Shown: positions 52,817 to 61,727 of the stretch, in pieces | Layout: the number at the start of each line of letters is the position of its first letter | Position numbering within the stretch: position 1 is the stretch's first letter | Source of the DNA: Chitinophaga sp. CB10 | Lineage (GTDB): Bacteria > Bacteroidota > Bacteroidia > Chitinophagales > Chitinophagaceae | Length of the DNA: 64,000 nt | Assembly (NCBI GenBank): GCA_001870995.2 | Contig: MLAV02000017.1 | Span: 1 to 64,000 of the forward strand | Direction of reading: 5' to 3' | The notes under the pieces: generated by a model | Databases searched by the model: none | What the model was told of the DNA's origin: nothing | What the model saw: the letters and a program-made list of their open reading frames with translations, nothing else | Translations under genes and position numbers: made by a program

Positions 52817-53155
52817 ATGAAAACTAGATTTAAGCCTAAATTCAACATTAAGAAGGGCGACCTGGTTGCGGTTATCGCAGGTGATGACAAGGACAGGACC
52901 AAAGCTCGTAAAGTGCTGGAAGTTCAGCCTGACAAAGCCCGCATTATTGTAGAGGGCGTTAACATTATTACCAAGCACACCAAACCTACTGCTCAGAACA
53001 CCAAAGGTGGTATCGTAAAGCAGGAGGCTCCTATTGCTATCTCCAACGTTATGCTGTGGGATGCTAAAACCGGTGCTCCTACCCGCGTTAACAGACAGAG
53101 AGAAAACGGTAAATTAGTTCGTATCGCTAAAAAATCAGGGGAGGTAATTAAATAA
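52817..53155 (+). CDS. rplX: 50S ribosomal protein L24
   Basis: A 112-aa L24 with its KOW motif in KKGDLVAVIAGDDKDRTKA. Its stop overlaps the rplE start by one base (TAATG), indicating coupled translation. Likely also made from the internal promoter at 52730. Confidence 0.98.
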   Translation: MKTRFKPKFNIKKGDLVAVIAGDDKDRTKARKVLEVQPDKARIIVEGVNIITKHTKPTAQNTKGGIVKQEAPIAISNVMLWDAKTGAPTRVNRQRENGKLVRIAKKSGEVIK

Positions 53156-53730
53156 TGGCAAACACTAACTATACTCCGAGACTGCAGGCTAAATACAAAA
53201 ACGAAGTAGTTGCTGCGCTGAAAAAGAAATTCAACTACAAAAGCGTAATGCAGGTACCTCGCCTGACTAAAATCTGCCTGAACCAAGGTATCAACGGCGC
53301 CGTAGGTGATAAAAAACTGGTAGACATCGCTGTGGATGAAATGACCCGTATCGCTGGTCAGAAAGCCATCCCTACCCTGTCTAAAAAGGATATCTCCAAC
53401 TTTAAGCTCCGTAAAAACATGCCTATCGGTGCACGCGTTACCCTCCGCGGTGTTAACATGTACGAGTTCCTGGATCGCCTGATCTCCGTTTCTCTGCCAC
53501 GTGTGCGTGACTTCAAAGGTATCAATGAAAAAGCTTTCGACGGTCGTGGTAACTATACCATGGGTGTTACCGAACAGATCATCTTCCCTGAGATCGATAT
53601 CGATAAAGTAACCAAGATCTCCGGTATGGATATCACTTTCGTGACTACCGCTACCACCAACGAAGAAGCTTACGAGCTGCTGAAAGAACTGGGTATGCCT
53701 TTCAGAAACATGAAAAAAGATAATCAGTAA
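53155..53730 (+). CDS. rplE: 50S ribosomal protein L5
   Basis: A 191-aa L5 (YTPRLQAKYKNEVVAALKKK; FPEIDIDKVTKISGMDITFV). It binds 5S rRNA and contacts P-site tRNA. Confidence 0.99.
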   Translation: MANTNYTPRLQAKYKNEVVAALKKKFNYKSVMQVPRLTKICLNQGINGAVGDKKLVDIAVDEMTRIAGQKAIPTLSKKDISNFKLRKNMPIGARVTLRGVNMYEFLDRLISVSLPRVRDFKGINEKAFDGRGNYTMGVTEQIIFPEIDIDKVTKISGMDITFVTTATTNEEAYELLKELGMPFRNMKKDNQ

Positions 53731-53743
53731 ACGATAATATACT

Positions 53744-54013
53744 ATGGCAAAAGAATCCGTAAAAGCCAGACAAAGGAAAAGAGAAGCGATGGTTGCTAAA
53801 TTTGCAGAGAAACGCGCTGCACTGAAAGCTGCCGGTGATTACGCTGCTCTGGACCAACTGCCTAAAAACGCTTCTCCTGTTCGTCTGAAAAACAGATGCC
53901 AGCTGACCGGTCGTCCTAAAGGATACATGCGTCACTTCGGCCTCTGCAGGAACATGTTCCGCGACCTGGCACTCGCTGGTAAAATCCCTGGCGTAAGAAA
54001 AGCCAGCTGGTAA
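53744..54013 (+). CDS. rpsN: 30S ribosomal protein S14 (long, zinc-free form)
   Basis: An 89-aa S14 (MAKESVKARQRKREAMVAKF; RCQLTGRPKGYMRHFGLCRN). It has only two Cys and the long length of the non-zinc type. Confidence 0.98.
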   Translation: MAKESVKARQRKREAMVAKFAEKRAALKAAGDYAALDQLPKNASPVRLKNRCQLTGRPKGYMRHFGLCRNMFRDLALAGKIPGVRKASW

Positions 54014-54113
54014 TATCCCGGTAGCAGCCCGCTGCTCCCACACTTAAGTTATTTGATTCCCATCTCATACTGATTGGATATCGCATTGTAAACATCATCA
54101 AACTATTTAAACA

Positions 54114-54512
54114 ATGGTTACTGATCCAATAGCAGACTTCCTGACTCGCATCCGGAACGCGCAAATGGCCACCCACAGGATCGTGGAAATTCCGGCTTCC
54201 AAGCTGAAAAAACGCATTACAGAAATTCTGTACGATAAAGGTTATATCCTGAAGTACAAATTCGAAGAAGATAACAAACAAGGCGTAATCAAAATCGCCC
54301 TGAAATACGATCTTCAGACTAAAGAACCCGCTATCAAGGAATTGACCCGCATTAGCCGTCCAGGTCTGCGTCAATACGCAAAACCAGACGAATTTAAGCG
54401 TGTGAAGAATGGTTTGGGTATCGCTATCATCTCTACTTCCAAAGGAGTAATGACTGATAAAGAAGCTAAAGCTCAGAACGTTGGTGGTGAAGTAGTTTGC
54501 CACATCTATTAA
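54114..54512 (+). CDS. rpsH: 30S ribosomal protein S8
   Basis: A 132-aa S8 (VTDPIADFLTRIRNAQMATH; GIAIISTSKGVMTDKEAKAQ). In E. coli S8 represses the spc operon. A 13-bp hairpin follows its stop. Confidence 0.98.
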   Translation: MVTDPIADFLTRIRNAQMATHRIVEIPASKLKKRITEILYDKGYILKYKFEEDNKQGVIKIALKYDLQTKEPAIKELTRISRPGLRQYAKPDEFKRVKNGLGIAIISTSKGVMTDKEAKAQNVGGEVVCHIY

Positions 54513-54522
54513 TAAATCATTC

Positions 54523-54551
54523 GGTTACCGGTTGGTCTCCAACCGGTAATC
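54523..54551 (+). other. Intercistronic hairpin rpsH-rplF
   Basis: GGTTACCGGTTGG / CCAACCGGTAATC, 13 pairs with one G-U, loop TCT. Confidence 0.75.
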
Positions 54552-54638
54552 TTTGTAGATTACCTGCCATCTAAGCTCACTATACGGCGCTGAAAACAGG
54601 TAATCGGTACTTTCAATAACAACTTTAAACGTAAAGTT

Positions 54639-55193
54639 ATGTCTCGTATAGGTAAAGCTCCTATCAAACTGGCCGCAGGTGTTACAGTGACTGTTTCCCC
54701 AGCCAACGAAGTAACCGTAAAAGGCCCTAAAGGTGAACTGAAAAGAACCATTGATAGGGATATCAAAGTAGAAGTTGCTGACGGCGTCCTGAACGTTGTC
54801 CGCCCTACTGACCAGATCCGCCACAAAGCACTGCACGGTCTGTACCGCGCCCTGCTCCAGAACATGGTAACTGGCGTAACTGAAGGATACAAAAAACAAC
54901 TGGAACTGGTGGGTGTTGGTTACAAAGCCACTCATGCCGGCCAGCTGCTGGATCTTGCACTCGGTTACTCTCACAATATCGTATTCGAAGTTCCTGCTGA
55001 ACTGAAGGTTTCTACCCTGACTGAAAAAGGTCAGAACCCTAAAATCATGCTGGAAGGTATTGATAAACAACTGCTCGGTCAGGTTGCCGCTAAACTGCGT
55101 AGCCTGCGTAAACCAGAGCCTTACAAAGGTAAAGGTGTGCGCTACTCCGATGAGGTTGTACGTAAGAAAGCTGGTAAATCAGCAGGTAAATAA
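54639..55193 (+). CDS. rplF: 50S ribosomal protein L6
   Basis: A 184-aa L6 (MSRIGKAPIKLAAGVTVTVS; C-terminal LRKPEPYKGKGVRYSDEVVR). Two repeated L6 folds at the stalk base. Confidence 0.99.
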   Translation: MSRIGKAPIKLAAGVTVTVSPANEVTVKGPKGELKRTIDRDIKVEVADGVLNVVRPTDQIRHKALHGLYRALLQNMVTGVTEGYKKQLELVGVGYKATHAGQLLDLALGYSHNIVFEVPAELKVSTLTEKGQNPKIMLEGIDKQLLGQVAAKLRSLRKPEPYKGKGVRYSDEVVRKKAGKSAGK

Positions 55194-55203
55194 AATATTT
55201 AAG

Positions 55204-55237
55204 TTAGCTAATCAGCTCAGAAAAGCTGGTTAGCTGA
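55204..55237 (+). other. Intercistronic hairpin rplF-rplR
   Basis: TTAGCTAATCAGCT (55204-55217) / AGCTGGTTAGCTGA (55224-55237), 14 pairs including G-U, loop CAGAAA. Confidence 0.75.
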
Positions 55238-55285
55238 TTTTAACAAAATCCCGGCAGCATCGGGGTTATAAAAATTAAACTCAAA

Positions 55286-55639
55286 ATGAGCACAAAAGTT
55301 AACAGGAGACAGAAGATCCGTTACCGCATCCGTAAGAAAATCTCTGGTACTGCACAGACACCAAGATTCTCTGTATTCCGCAGTAATAGCGATATCTATG
55401 TGCAACTGATCGATGATACCAACGGTACTACACTGGTTGCTGCATCTTCCCGTGATAAAGACATCGCTGCACAGAAAGGTACAAAAACTGAGAAATCCAA
55501 ACTGGTAGGCGCTGCTGTAGCTGCTAAAGCTGCTGCATTAGGTCTCAGCAAATGCGTATTCGACAGAAGCGGTTACTTATACCACGGTCGTATCAAAGCA
55601 GTAGCTGAAGGTGCAAGAGAAGGCGGTCTCCAGTTTTAA
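55286..55639 (+). CDS. rplR: 50S ribosomal protein L18
   Basis: A 117-aa L18 (VNRRQKIRYRIRKKISGTAQ; CVFDRSGYLYHGRIKAVAEG). It binds 5S rRNA with L5. Confidence 0.98.
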   Translation: MSTKVNRRQKIRYRIRKKISGTAQTPRFSVFRSNSDIYVQLIDDTNGTTLVAASSRDKDIAAQKGTKTEKSKLVGAAVAAKAAALGLSKCVFDRSGYLYHGRIKAVAEGAREGGLQF

Positions 55640-55690
55640 TAACCGGGTCCGAATTTTATAATTCTGAACAAGTAATTCTTATAAAATAAA

Positions 55691-56209
55691 ATGGCAAAGA
55701 ATTCATTCAATAAAGTAAAAGCCGGTGACCTGGAACTGAAAGAGAAAGTTGTGGCGATCAACCGTGTTACCAAAACCACCAAAGGCGGTCGTACTTTCAG
55801 CTTCTCCGCACTGGTTGTAGTAGGTAACGAAAACGGCGTGGTAGGTCATGGTCTGGGTAAAGCTAAAGAAGTACAGCAAGCTATCACTAAAGGTATAGAC
55901 GATGCTAAAAAGAACCTGATTAAAGTTCCTGTTATGCACGGTACTATCCCTCACGATCAGTTCGCAAAAGAAGGCGCCGCCAAAGTACTGATCAAACCTG
56001 CCGCTCATGGTACCGGTGTGATCGCTGGTGGTTCTATGCGTGCTGTGCTGGAAAGCGCTGGCGTTACCGACGTTCTGGCTAAATCTTTAGGTTCTGCAAA
56101 CCCACACAACGTGGTAAAAGCAACTTTCAAAGCCCTGGGTCTGCTCCGCGAACCAGTTAGCGTTGCTAAAACCAGAACCATCGCTCTGAAAAAAGTATTC
56201 AACGGTTAA
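55691..56209 (+). CDS. rpsE: 30S ribosomal protein S5
   Basis: A 172-aa S5 (VVAINRVTKTTKGGRTFSFS; GTGVIAGGSMRAVLESAGVT). Its double-stranded RNA-binding-like domain affects decoding accuracy. A GTTCTCC-GCAA-GGAGAAC hairpin follows at 56213-56230. Confidence 0.99.
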   Translation: MAKNSFNKVKAGDLELKEKVVAINRVTKTTKGGRTFSFSALVVVGNENGVVGHGLGKAKEVQQAITKGIDDAKKNLIKVPVMHGTIPHDQFAKEGAAKVLIKPAAHGTGVIAGGSMRAVLESAGVTDVLAKSLGSANPHNVVKATFKALGLLREPVSVAKTRTIALKKVFNG

Positions 56210-56300
56210 TCTGTTCTCCGCAAGGAGAACCGTTTACCCGGTGATATGCTAACATATTTTTTAACAATTAAATTACTCCGCCTCCGGCGGATAGGGATTT

Positions 56301-56486
56301 ATGGCAAAGATTAAGATCACTCAGGTGAAAAGTGGTATCGACCGTCCTGAAAGGCAGAAACTGACCTTGAAGGCACTGGGTCTGACTAAAATGCACGCTT
56401 CTGTTGAAGTTGAAGCTACTCCTCAGATCCTGGGTATGGTTACCAAAGTAAACCATCTGGTAAAAGTTGAGCAGGTAAACGGTTAA
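56301..56486 (+). CDS. rpmD: 50S ribosomal protein L30
   Basis: A 61-aa L30 (MAKIKITQVKSGIDRPERQK). Usual bacterial length. A -7 box lies in the spacer after it. Confidence 0.97.
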   Translation: MAKIKITQVKSGIDRPERQKLTLKALGLTKMHASVEVEATPQILGMVTKVNHLVKVEQVNG

Positions 56487-56507
56487 TCACCTAACACTGC
56501 TGTGGGA

Positions 56508-56538
56508 TTGTCTGTTGATAATCTTACCTTTACATTTG
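56508..56538 (+). promoter_or_regulatory. Candidate internal promoter before rplO
   Basis: TTG at 56508-56510, a 20-nt spacer and TACATTTG at 56531-56538, which matches TAnnTTTG. 72 bp before rplO. Confidence 0.55.
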
Positions 56539-56609
56539 CAACTTTACAACAGATATTATACATTTAAAGCGAGCGGTTAATTTCCGCGCAAGTAAAAAAA
56601 ATTAAAAGC

Positions 56610-57056
56610 ATGAATCTGCATTCATTACAGCCAGCCAAAGGCTCCGTACATAAAGAGAAACGTCTCGGCCGCGGTGAGGCTTCCGGTAAAGGTGGTACTT
56701 CCACTAAAGGTAACAAAGGTATCCAATCCCGTGCTGGTTACGCCAGCAAGAGAGGCTTCGAAGGAGGTCAGATGCCTATCCAGCGCCGTATGCCTAAACG
56801 TGGTTTCAAAAATAATAACCGCGAAGAATACCAAATCTTCAACCTGGGCCAGATCGATCACTTAGTTGAAAAATATGGTCTGCAGGAGTTCAATCTGGAC
56901 AACCTGTTCATGAATGGCCTGATCAACAGAACTGTTAAAGTTAAGATCCTGGCTAATGGTGAACTGAAAAGCAAAGTGACTGTTAAAGTAAACGCTATCA
57001 GCGAAAAAGCTAAACAGGCCATCGAAGCTGCAGGTGGATCAGTAGAACTGGTATAA
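56610..57056 (+). CDS. rplO: 50S ribosomal protein L15
   Basis: A 148-aa L15 (MNLHSLQPAKGSVHKEKRLG; RGFEGGQMPIQRRMPKRGF). A weak AGACGC / GCGTCT hairpin at 57073-57096 separates it from secY. Confidence 0.98.
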   Translation: MNLHSLQPAKGSVHKEKRLGRGEASGKGGTSTKGNKGIQSRAGYASKRGFEGGQMPIQRRMPKRGFKNNNREEYQIFNLGQIDHLVEKYGLQEFNLDNLFMNGLINRTVKVKILANGELKSKVTVKVNAISEKAKQAIEAAGGSVELV

Positions 57057-57134
57057 GACTTTACGACTGAGGAGACGCCTACGGAGTAGTGCGTCTTTTC
57101 ATATTTAATAGCGCTATTAAACCTTTATCTTCCT

Positions 57135-58478
57135 GTGAAGAAATTTATCGAAACGATTAAGAATATCTGGAGTATTGAGGACCTGCGTAACCGCATCTTA
57201 ACCACCCTGCTCCTGGTCCTCATCTACCGTGTAGGATCTTATATCACGTTACCTGGTATCGATGCCAACGCCCTCTCCAACTTTTCCAAGAGTTCTAACC
57301 AGGGGATTCTGGGGCTGTTCAACATGTTTGCAGGTGGATCGTTTTCAAGGGCTTCCATCTTTGCGTTGGGTATCATGCCTTACATCTCCGCGTCTATTGC
57401 TATTCAATTGTTAACTATAGCAGTACCTTATTTCCAGAAATTACAGAAAGAAGGAGAAAGCGGACGCAAAAAGATCAATCAATACACCCGTATCCTCACA
57501 GTTGTGGTAACTGGATTCCAGGCAAGCGCTTACGTAGCTTATCTGCGTAATCAGTCTGGTGGCGCTATTATCCCTGAGTATGGCACCTTCTTCTTCTGGT
57601 TATCCACTACCATCGTCCTCACGGCAGGTACCCTGTTCGTGATGTGGCTGGGTGAGAAAATCACGGATAAAGGTATTGGTAACGGTACTTCCATCATCAT
57701 CATGATGGGTATCCTCGCCCGTCTGCCTCAGGCGCTCATCGCTGAATTCTCTACCAAGGTAGAAGGCGGCGGCGGTGGACCGATCCTCTTCCTGATCGAG
57801 ATTGCTGTCTTTATCCTGATCACCGTAGGATTGATCCTCCTGGTTCAGGGAACCCGCAAAATTCCGGTTAACTACGCAAAACGCATTGTAGGTAATAAAC
57901 AATATGGTGGTGTACGCCAGTTCATCCCCCTGAAAGTGAACGCTGCCGGCGTAATGCCGATCATCTTCGCCCAGGCTATCATGTTTATTCCTGCCACCGT
58001 AATCGGTTTTGCCACTTCCTCAGAAAGTGCTTCCAGCTTCATCCGTATCTTCTCCGATCATACGAACGGCTGGTACAACGTGATCTACGGTGTGTTGGTA
58101 ATTGTATTTACTTATTTCTATACTGCGCTCATCTTCAATCCTACCCAAATGGCGGATGAAATGAAACGCAATAACGGTTTCATCCCTGGCGTAAAACCGG
58201 GTACCGCTACCGCTGACTACATCGGCGCGGTAATGGACCGTATCACGCTGCCTGGCGCCTTCTTCCTGGCCCTGGTAGGTATCCTCCCGGGTGTTGCTGC
58301 CGCCTTCCGCGTAAACAGCAACTTCGCCACCTTCTTCGGCGGTACCTCCCTCCTCATCATGGTGGGCGTTATCCTGGATACCCTCCAGCAGATCGAAAGC
58401 CAGCTGCTCATGCGTCATTACGACGGCTTAATGAGCACCGGCCGTATCAAAGGCAGAACAGCTCCGGCAAACGCTTAA
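57135..58478 (+). CDS. secY: Protein translocase subunit SecY
   Basis: A 447-aa, ten-span membrane protein forming the Sec channel. It begins at a GTG codon (KKFIETIKNIWSIEDLRNR). Features include the plug-side GILGLFNMFAGGSFSRASIF and the cytoplasmic loop GEKITDKGIGNGTSIIIMMG. Placed after rplO as in most bacteria. Confidence 0.99.
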   Translation: MKKFIETIKNIWSIEDLRNRILTTLLLVLIYRVGSYITLPGIDANALSNFSKSSNQGILGLFNMFAGGSFSRASIFALGIMPYISASIAIQLLTIAVPYFQKLQKEGESGRKKINQYTRILTVVVTGFQASAYVAYLRNQSGGAIIPEYGTFFFWLSTTIVLTAGTLFVMWLGEKITDKGIGNGTSIIIMMGILARLPQALIAEFSTKVEGGGGGPILFLIEIAVFILITVGLILLVQGTRKIPVNYAKRIVGNKQYGGVRQFIPLKVNAAGVMPIIFAQAIMFIPATVIGFATSSESASSFIRIFSDHTNGWYNVIYGVLVIVFTYFYTALIFNPTQMADEMKRNNGFIPGVKPGTATADYIGAVMDRITLPGAFFLALVGILPGVAAAFRVNSNFATFFGGTSLLIMVGVILDTLQQIESQLLMRHYDGLMSTGRIKGRTAPANA

Positions 58479-58511
58479 GCTATCAGGCTGCCCCGCAAGG
58501 GCATAGAAATA

Positions 58512-58562
58512 AACATAGCCACAGAAGCATAAACCCATTTTTTATGCTTTAGTGGCTATGTT
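58512..58562 (+). other. Long intercistronic hairpin secY-map
   Basis: Outer stem AACATAGCCAC / GTGGCTATGTT (11 bp) and inner AGCATAAA / TTTATGCT (8 bp) separated by 3-nt internal loops. It could reduce read-through or set the secY mRNA end. Confidence 0.75.
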
Positions 58563-58592
58563 ATTTAACTGTCAGGTTAGAAAAAGATTGTT

Positions 58593-59393
58593 ATGATTCA
58601 ATATAAAACAAAAGAAGAGATAGAACTCATCCGCAAAAGCGCATTGCTCCTCAGCGATGCCCTGGCAGAAGTAGCCCGTACCATCAAACCCGGTATGTCT
58701 ACCCTGGAAGTGGATGCAGTGGCCGACAGATACATTGTTGAACATGGCGCTACCCCTTCTTTCAAAAACTATAAAGGATTCCCCGCCGCCTGCTGCATTT
58801 CCGTAAATGAAGCAGTGGTGCACGGCATCCCCAATAACTACGTGCTGAAAGACGGCGATATCGTGACAGTGGATTGCGGTGTATATATGAATGGTTTTCA
58901 TGCCGACAGCGCCTATACCTTTGCCATCGGAAACGTGGCAGAAAACGTACTTCGCCTGATGGGCGCCACCAAGGCTTCCCTCTACAAAGGCATCGAAAAA
59001 GCCGTCGTAGGTAACCGTATCGGCGATATTTCCTACGCCATCCAGGAATACACCGAAAAGGAGAGAGGCTACGGCGTAGTGAGAGAACTGGTAGGGCACG
59101 GCCTGGGCCGTCACCTCCATGAGGACCCGCAGGTACCCAACTACGGCAAACGCGGCAGCGGCCCCGTAATGAAAGAAGGCCTGGTCATCGCCATCGAACC
59201 CATGATCAACCTCCGCTCCAAAGACGTGGAATACCTGGAAGACGGGTGGACAGTCGTAACCCGGGATAACAGCCCTTCCGTGCATTTTGAGCATACAGTT
59301 GCCGTAGGAAAAGGAAAAGCGGATATTTTATCCAATTTTGCCGGTATCGAAGAAGCGGAGAAAAATAACCCAGAATTGAATACAAACTATTAA
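58593..59393 (+). CDS. map: Type I methionine aminopeptidase
   Basis: A 266-aa enzyme that removes the initiator Met. Metal ligands are visible: the two Asp of VDCGVYMNGFHADSA, His in LVGHGLGRHLHEDP, Glu in VIAIEPMI and the last Glu in FEHTVAV. Between secY and infA as in many bacteria. Confidence 0.98.
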   Translation: MIQYKTKEEIELIRKSALLLSDALAEVARTIKPGMSTLEVDAVADRYIVEHGATPSFKNYKGFPAACCISVNEAVVHGIPNNYVLKDGDIVTVDCGVYMNGFHADSAYTFAIGNVAENVLRLMGATKASLYKGIEKAVVGNRIGDISYAIQEYTEKERGYGVVRELVGHGLGRHLHEDPQVPNYGKRGSGPVMKEGLVIAIEPMINLRSKDVEYLEDGWTVVTRDNSPSVHFEHTVAVGKGKADILSNFAGIEEAEKNNPELNTNY

Positions 59394-59516
59394 TTATAAA
59401 TAGAATACCTATTCATAATTTGTAGTATTTAATAAAACAGGAGATAGGATAAAATTAAAAGACGGGCAATAATAAGAATAATCCGGGGAAATTTTTCTAT
59501 TTCAAAAGATAATCGC

Positions 59517-59524
59517 TATCTTTG
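59517..59524 (+). promoter_or_regulatory. Promoter -7 box of infA-alpha genes
   Basis: TATCTTTG matches TAnnTTTG, 17 bp before the infA ATG, so the 5' leader is very short. Confidence 0.75.
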
Positions 59525-59541
59525 CAGTCCTAAAAATTTTT

Positions 59542-59760
59542 ATGGCAAAACAGGCACTCATTAAGCAGGATGGAATTATATTAGAAGCCTTATCAAACGC
59601 TATGTTCCGTGTTAAACTGGAAAACGGGCATGAGATTCTGGCCACCATTTCTGGAAAGATGAGAATGCACTACATCCGCATTCTGCCAGGAGATAAGGTG
59701 GGGGTTGAAATGAGCCCGTACGATTTGTCAAGAGGCCGTATAATTTTCAGATACAAGTAA
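59542..59760 (+). CDS. infA: Translation initiation factor IF-1
   Basis: A 72-aa OB-fold protein (GIILEALSNAMFRVKLENGH; IRILPGDKVGVEMSPYDLSR). Binds the A site during initiation. Confidence 0.99.
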   Translation: MAKQALIKQDGIILEALSNAMFRVKLENGHEILATISGKMRMHYIRILPGDKVGVEMSPYDLSRGRIIFRYK

Positions 59761-59826
59761 GCAGGGGAGTAACGGTGTAGTCCGGAAGTACAATTTTAAA
59801 ATATAACCTTTTATAAATAAATCATC

Positions 59827-59943
59827 ATGAAGGTAAGAGCTGCAATCAAAAAAAGAAGTGCGGATTGTAAAATAGTTCGTAGAAAAGGTGTTCTGTTGGT
59901 GATCAACAAAAAGAACCCTCGCTTCAAACAACGTCAGGGGTAA
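59827..59943 (+). CDS. rpmJ: 50S ribosomal protein L36, zinc-free form
   Basis: A 38-aa protein, MKVRAAIKKRSADCKIVRRK followed by GVLLVINKKNPRFKQRQG. Of the four usual zinc ligands only the second Cys is kept: positions 11, 27 and 33 are Ser, Asn and Phe. This is the C-minus form, independent of zinc. It lies between infA and rpsM as usual. Confidence 0.97.
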   Translation: MKVRAAIKKRSADCKIVRRKGVLLVINKKNPRFKQRQG

Positions 59944-60001
59944 TTAGTTCTTGACGGAATTTGATTTTTTAATCAGAATCATATAAAAATAAAATAGAAA
60001 T

Positions 60002-60382
60002 ATGGCACGTATAGCCGGTATAGATCTTCCTAAAAATAAAAGAGGAGAAATTGGCCTCACCTATATTTTCGGTATAGGCCGTTCTTCCGCCCAATATATC
60101 CTGAACAAGGCGGAAATTGATGTAAATAAAAAAGTGAAGGATTGGAATGATGATGAACAAGCTGCCATCCGTAACATTATCAACGGCGAGTTTAAGGTAG
60201 AGGGTCAGCTGCGTTCCGAGGTACAAATGAATATCAAGCGCCTGCTGGATATCGCTTGCTACCGTGGTCTGCGTCACAGGAAAGGTTTACCGGTAAGAGG
60301 TCAGCGTACCCGTACCAACAGCCGTACTCGTAAGGGTAAACGTAAGACAGTGGCTGGTAAGAAAAAAGCAACTAAGAAATAA
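60002..60382 (+). CDS. rpsM: 30S ribosomal protein S13
   Basis: A 126-aa S13 (MARIAGIDLPKNKRGEIGLT; HRKGLPVRGQRTRTNSRTRK). Its tail touches P-site tRNA. Confidence 0.99.
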   Translation: MARIAGIDLPKNKRGEIGLTYIFGIGRSSAQYILNKAEIDVNKKVKDWNDDEQAAIRNIINGEFKVEGQLRSEVQMNIKRLLDIACYRGLRHRKGLPVRGQRTRTNSRTRKGKRKTVAGKKKATKK

Positions 60383-60494
60383 TAAATAAAATCCCAGGTT
60401 GAAATCCCGAATTCCAAGGTGAGGGGGTTTCAAGTGACGCAATTATCGTGTTGATTTGGGATCTGGATTTCAATATTTGGAATTTAATATCATT

Positions 60495-60896
60495 ATGGCA
60501 AAAGCAACTAATACAAAAACTGCTGCTAATAAAAAGAGGGTAGTAAAAGTAGATAACTACGGAGATGTTCATATCTCTGCTAGCTTTAACAATATCATTG
60601 TAAGCATCACCAACAAGCACGGTCAGGTAATCTCCTGGTCTTCTGCTGGTAAAATGGGCTTCAGAGGTTCTAAAAAGAACACTCCATACGCGGCTCAGCT
60701 GGCTGCACAGGATGCTGCTAAAGTTGCTATGGACGCCGGTCTGAAAAGAGCAGACGTATTTGTAAAAGGTCCGGGTGCTGGTCGCGAAAGCGCTATCCGT
60801 GCTATCGCAAATGCCGGTATCGAAGTGAGCATGATTAAAGACGTAACTCCTCTGCCTCACAACGGTTGCCGTCCTCCTAAGAAAAGAAGAGTGTAG
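60495..60896 (+). CDS. rpsK: 30S ribosomal protein S11
   Basis: A 133-aa S11 (start MAKATNTKTAANKKRVVKVD; GPGAGRESAIRAIANAGIEV; end HNGCRPPKKRRV). The ATG at 60495 is chosen over a start 39 bp upstream that lies in the spacer repeats. Confidence 0.98.
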   Translation: MAKATNTKTAANKKRVVKVDNYGDVHISASFNNIIVSITNKHGQVISWSSAGKMGFRGSKKNTPYAAQLAAQDAAKVAMDAGLKRADVFVKGPGAGRESAIRAIANAGIEVSMIKDVTPLPHNGCRPPKKRRV

Positions 60897-60915
60897 GAAT
60901 ATATTATTACAGATT

Positions 60916-60952
60916 CCAGATACTGGTCAGGATATAACTGACTGGTGTCTGG
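60916..60952 (+). other. Intercistronic hairpin rpsK-rpsD
   Basis: CCAGATACTGGTCAG / CTGACTGGTGTCTGG, 15 RNA pairs of which three are G-U, loop GATATAA. Confidence 0.78.
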
Positions 60953-61054
60953 ACTTTGTAGTTTAATATTTAATAAACATGGGTGTATGATCAGGTTTTT
61001 AGATTTTTTGAAGAGCATACATCATTAACTAAAAAATCTTTATTATTTTCAATT

Positions 61055-61660
61055 ATGGCAAGGTACACAGGACCAAAGACCAAAATTTCCAGAATTTTTG
61101 GTGAACCCATTCTCGGCAATGGCAAGTATTTAGGAAAAAACAGCAACCCTCCGGGTCAGCATGGCGCAAACCGCAAACGTAAACAGTTAGGTGAATACGC
61201 CCTGCAGCTGAGAGAAAAACAGAAAGCAAAATACACTTACGGTGTACTGGAGCGTCAGTTCCGCAACCTGTTTGACGAAGCTAACCGCAGAAAAGGTGTA
61301 ACTGGTGAGGTATTGATCAAATTACTGGAAGCTCGTCTGGACAACACCGTGTTCCGTCTGGGTATCGCGCCTTCCCGTCCTGCTGCTCGTCAGCTCGTGT
61401 CTCACAAACACATCACCGTAAACGGTATCGTGGTTAACACGCCTTCTTACCAACTGAAACCAGGCGATATCGTATCCCTGAAAAACAAAACCGCAAACAA
61501 TACCGCCCTCACAAGCGTTATCCGTGGTAAAAATCCTAAATTCAGCTGGCTGGATTGGAACGAGAAAGAAATGAAAGGTACATTCATTGCTTATCCTGAG
61601 AGAGAGAGCGTTCCTGAGAATATCAAGGAACAACTGATTGTGGAATTGTATTCTAAGTAA
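61055..61660 (+). CDS. rpsD: 30S ribosomal protein S4
   Basis: A 201-aa S4 (MARYTGPKTKISRIFGEPIL; S4 RNA-binding fold near LEARLDNTVFRLGIAPSRPA). The start is set by homology; an upstream in-frame ATG adds 24 unlikely residues. In E. coli S4 controls the alpha operon by binding its mRNA. Confidence 0.98.
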   Translation: MARYTGPKTKISRIFGEPILGNGKYLGKNSNPPGQHGANRKRKQLGEYALQLREKQKAKYTYGVLERQFRNLFDEANRRKGVTGEVLIKLLEARLDNTVFRLGIAPSRPAARQLVSHKHITVNGIVVNTPSYQLKPGDIVSLKNKTANNTALTSVIRGKNPKFSWLDWNEKEMKGTFIAYPERESVPENIKEQLIVELYSK

Positions 61661-61667
61661 TAATTAC

Positions 61668-61693
61668 TAGTCCATGGCTCCGGCCATGGACTA
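61668..61693 (+). other. Intercistronic hairpin rpsD-rpoA
   Basis: TAGTCCATGGC / GCCATGGACTA, 11 perfect pairs, loop TCCG. Confidence 0.78.
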
Positions 61694-61727
61694 ACTTCAT
61701 ATTTAAACTCATAAATCTATCATATCA

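Noticed and set aside
60395..60490. Nested hairpin in the rpsM-rpsK spacer
   Set aside because: Complementary blocks occur (TTGAAATCC with GGATTTCAA, GAATTCCAA with TTGGAATT) but in an order that cannot nest, so a single hairpin is not supported.
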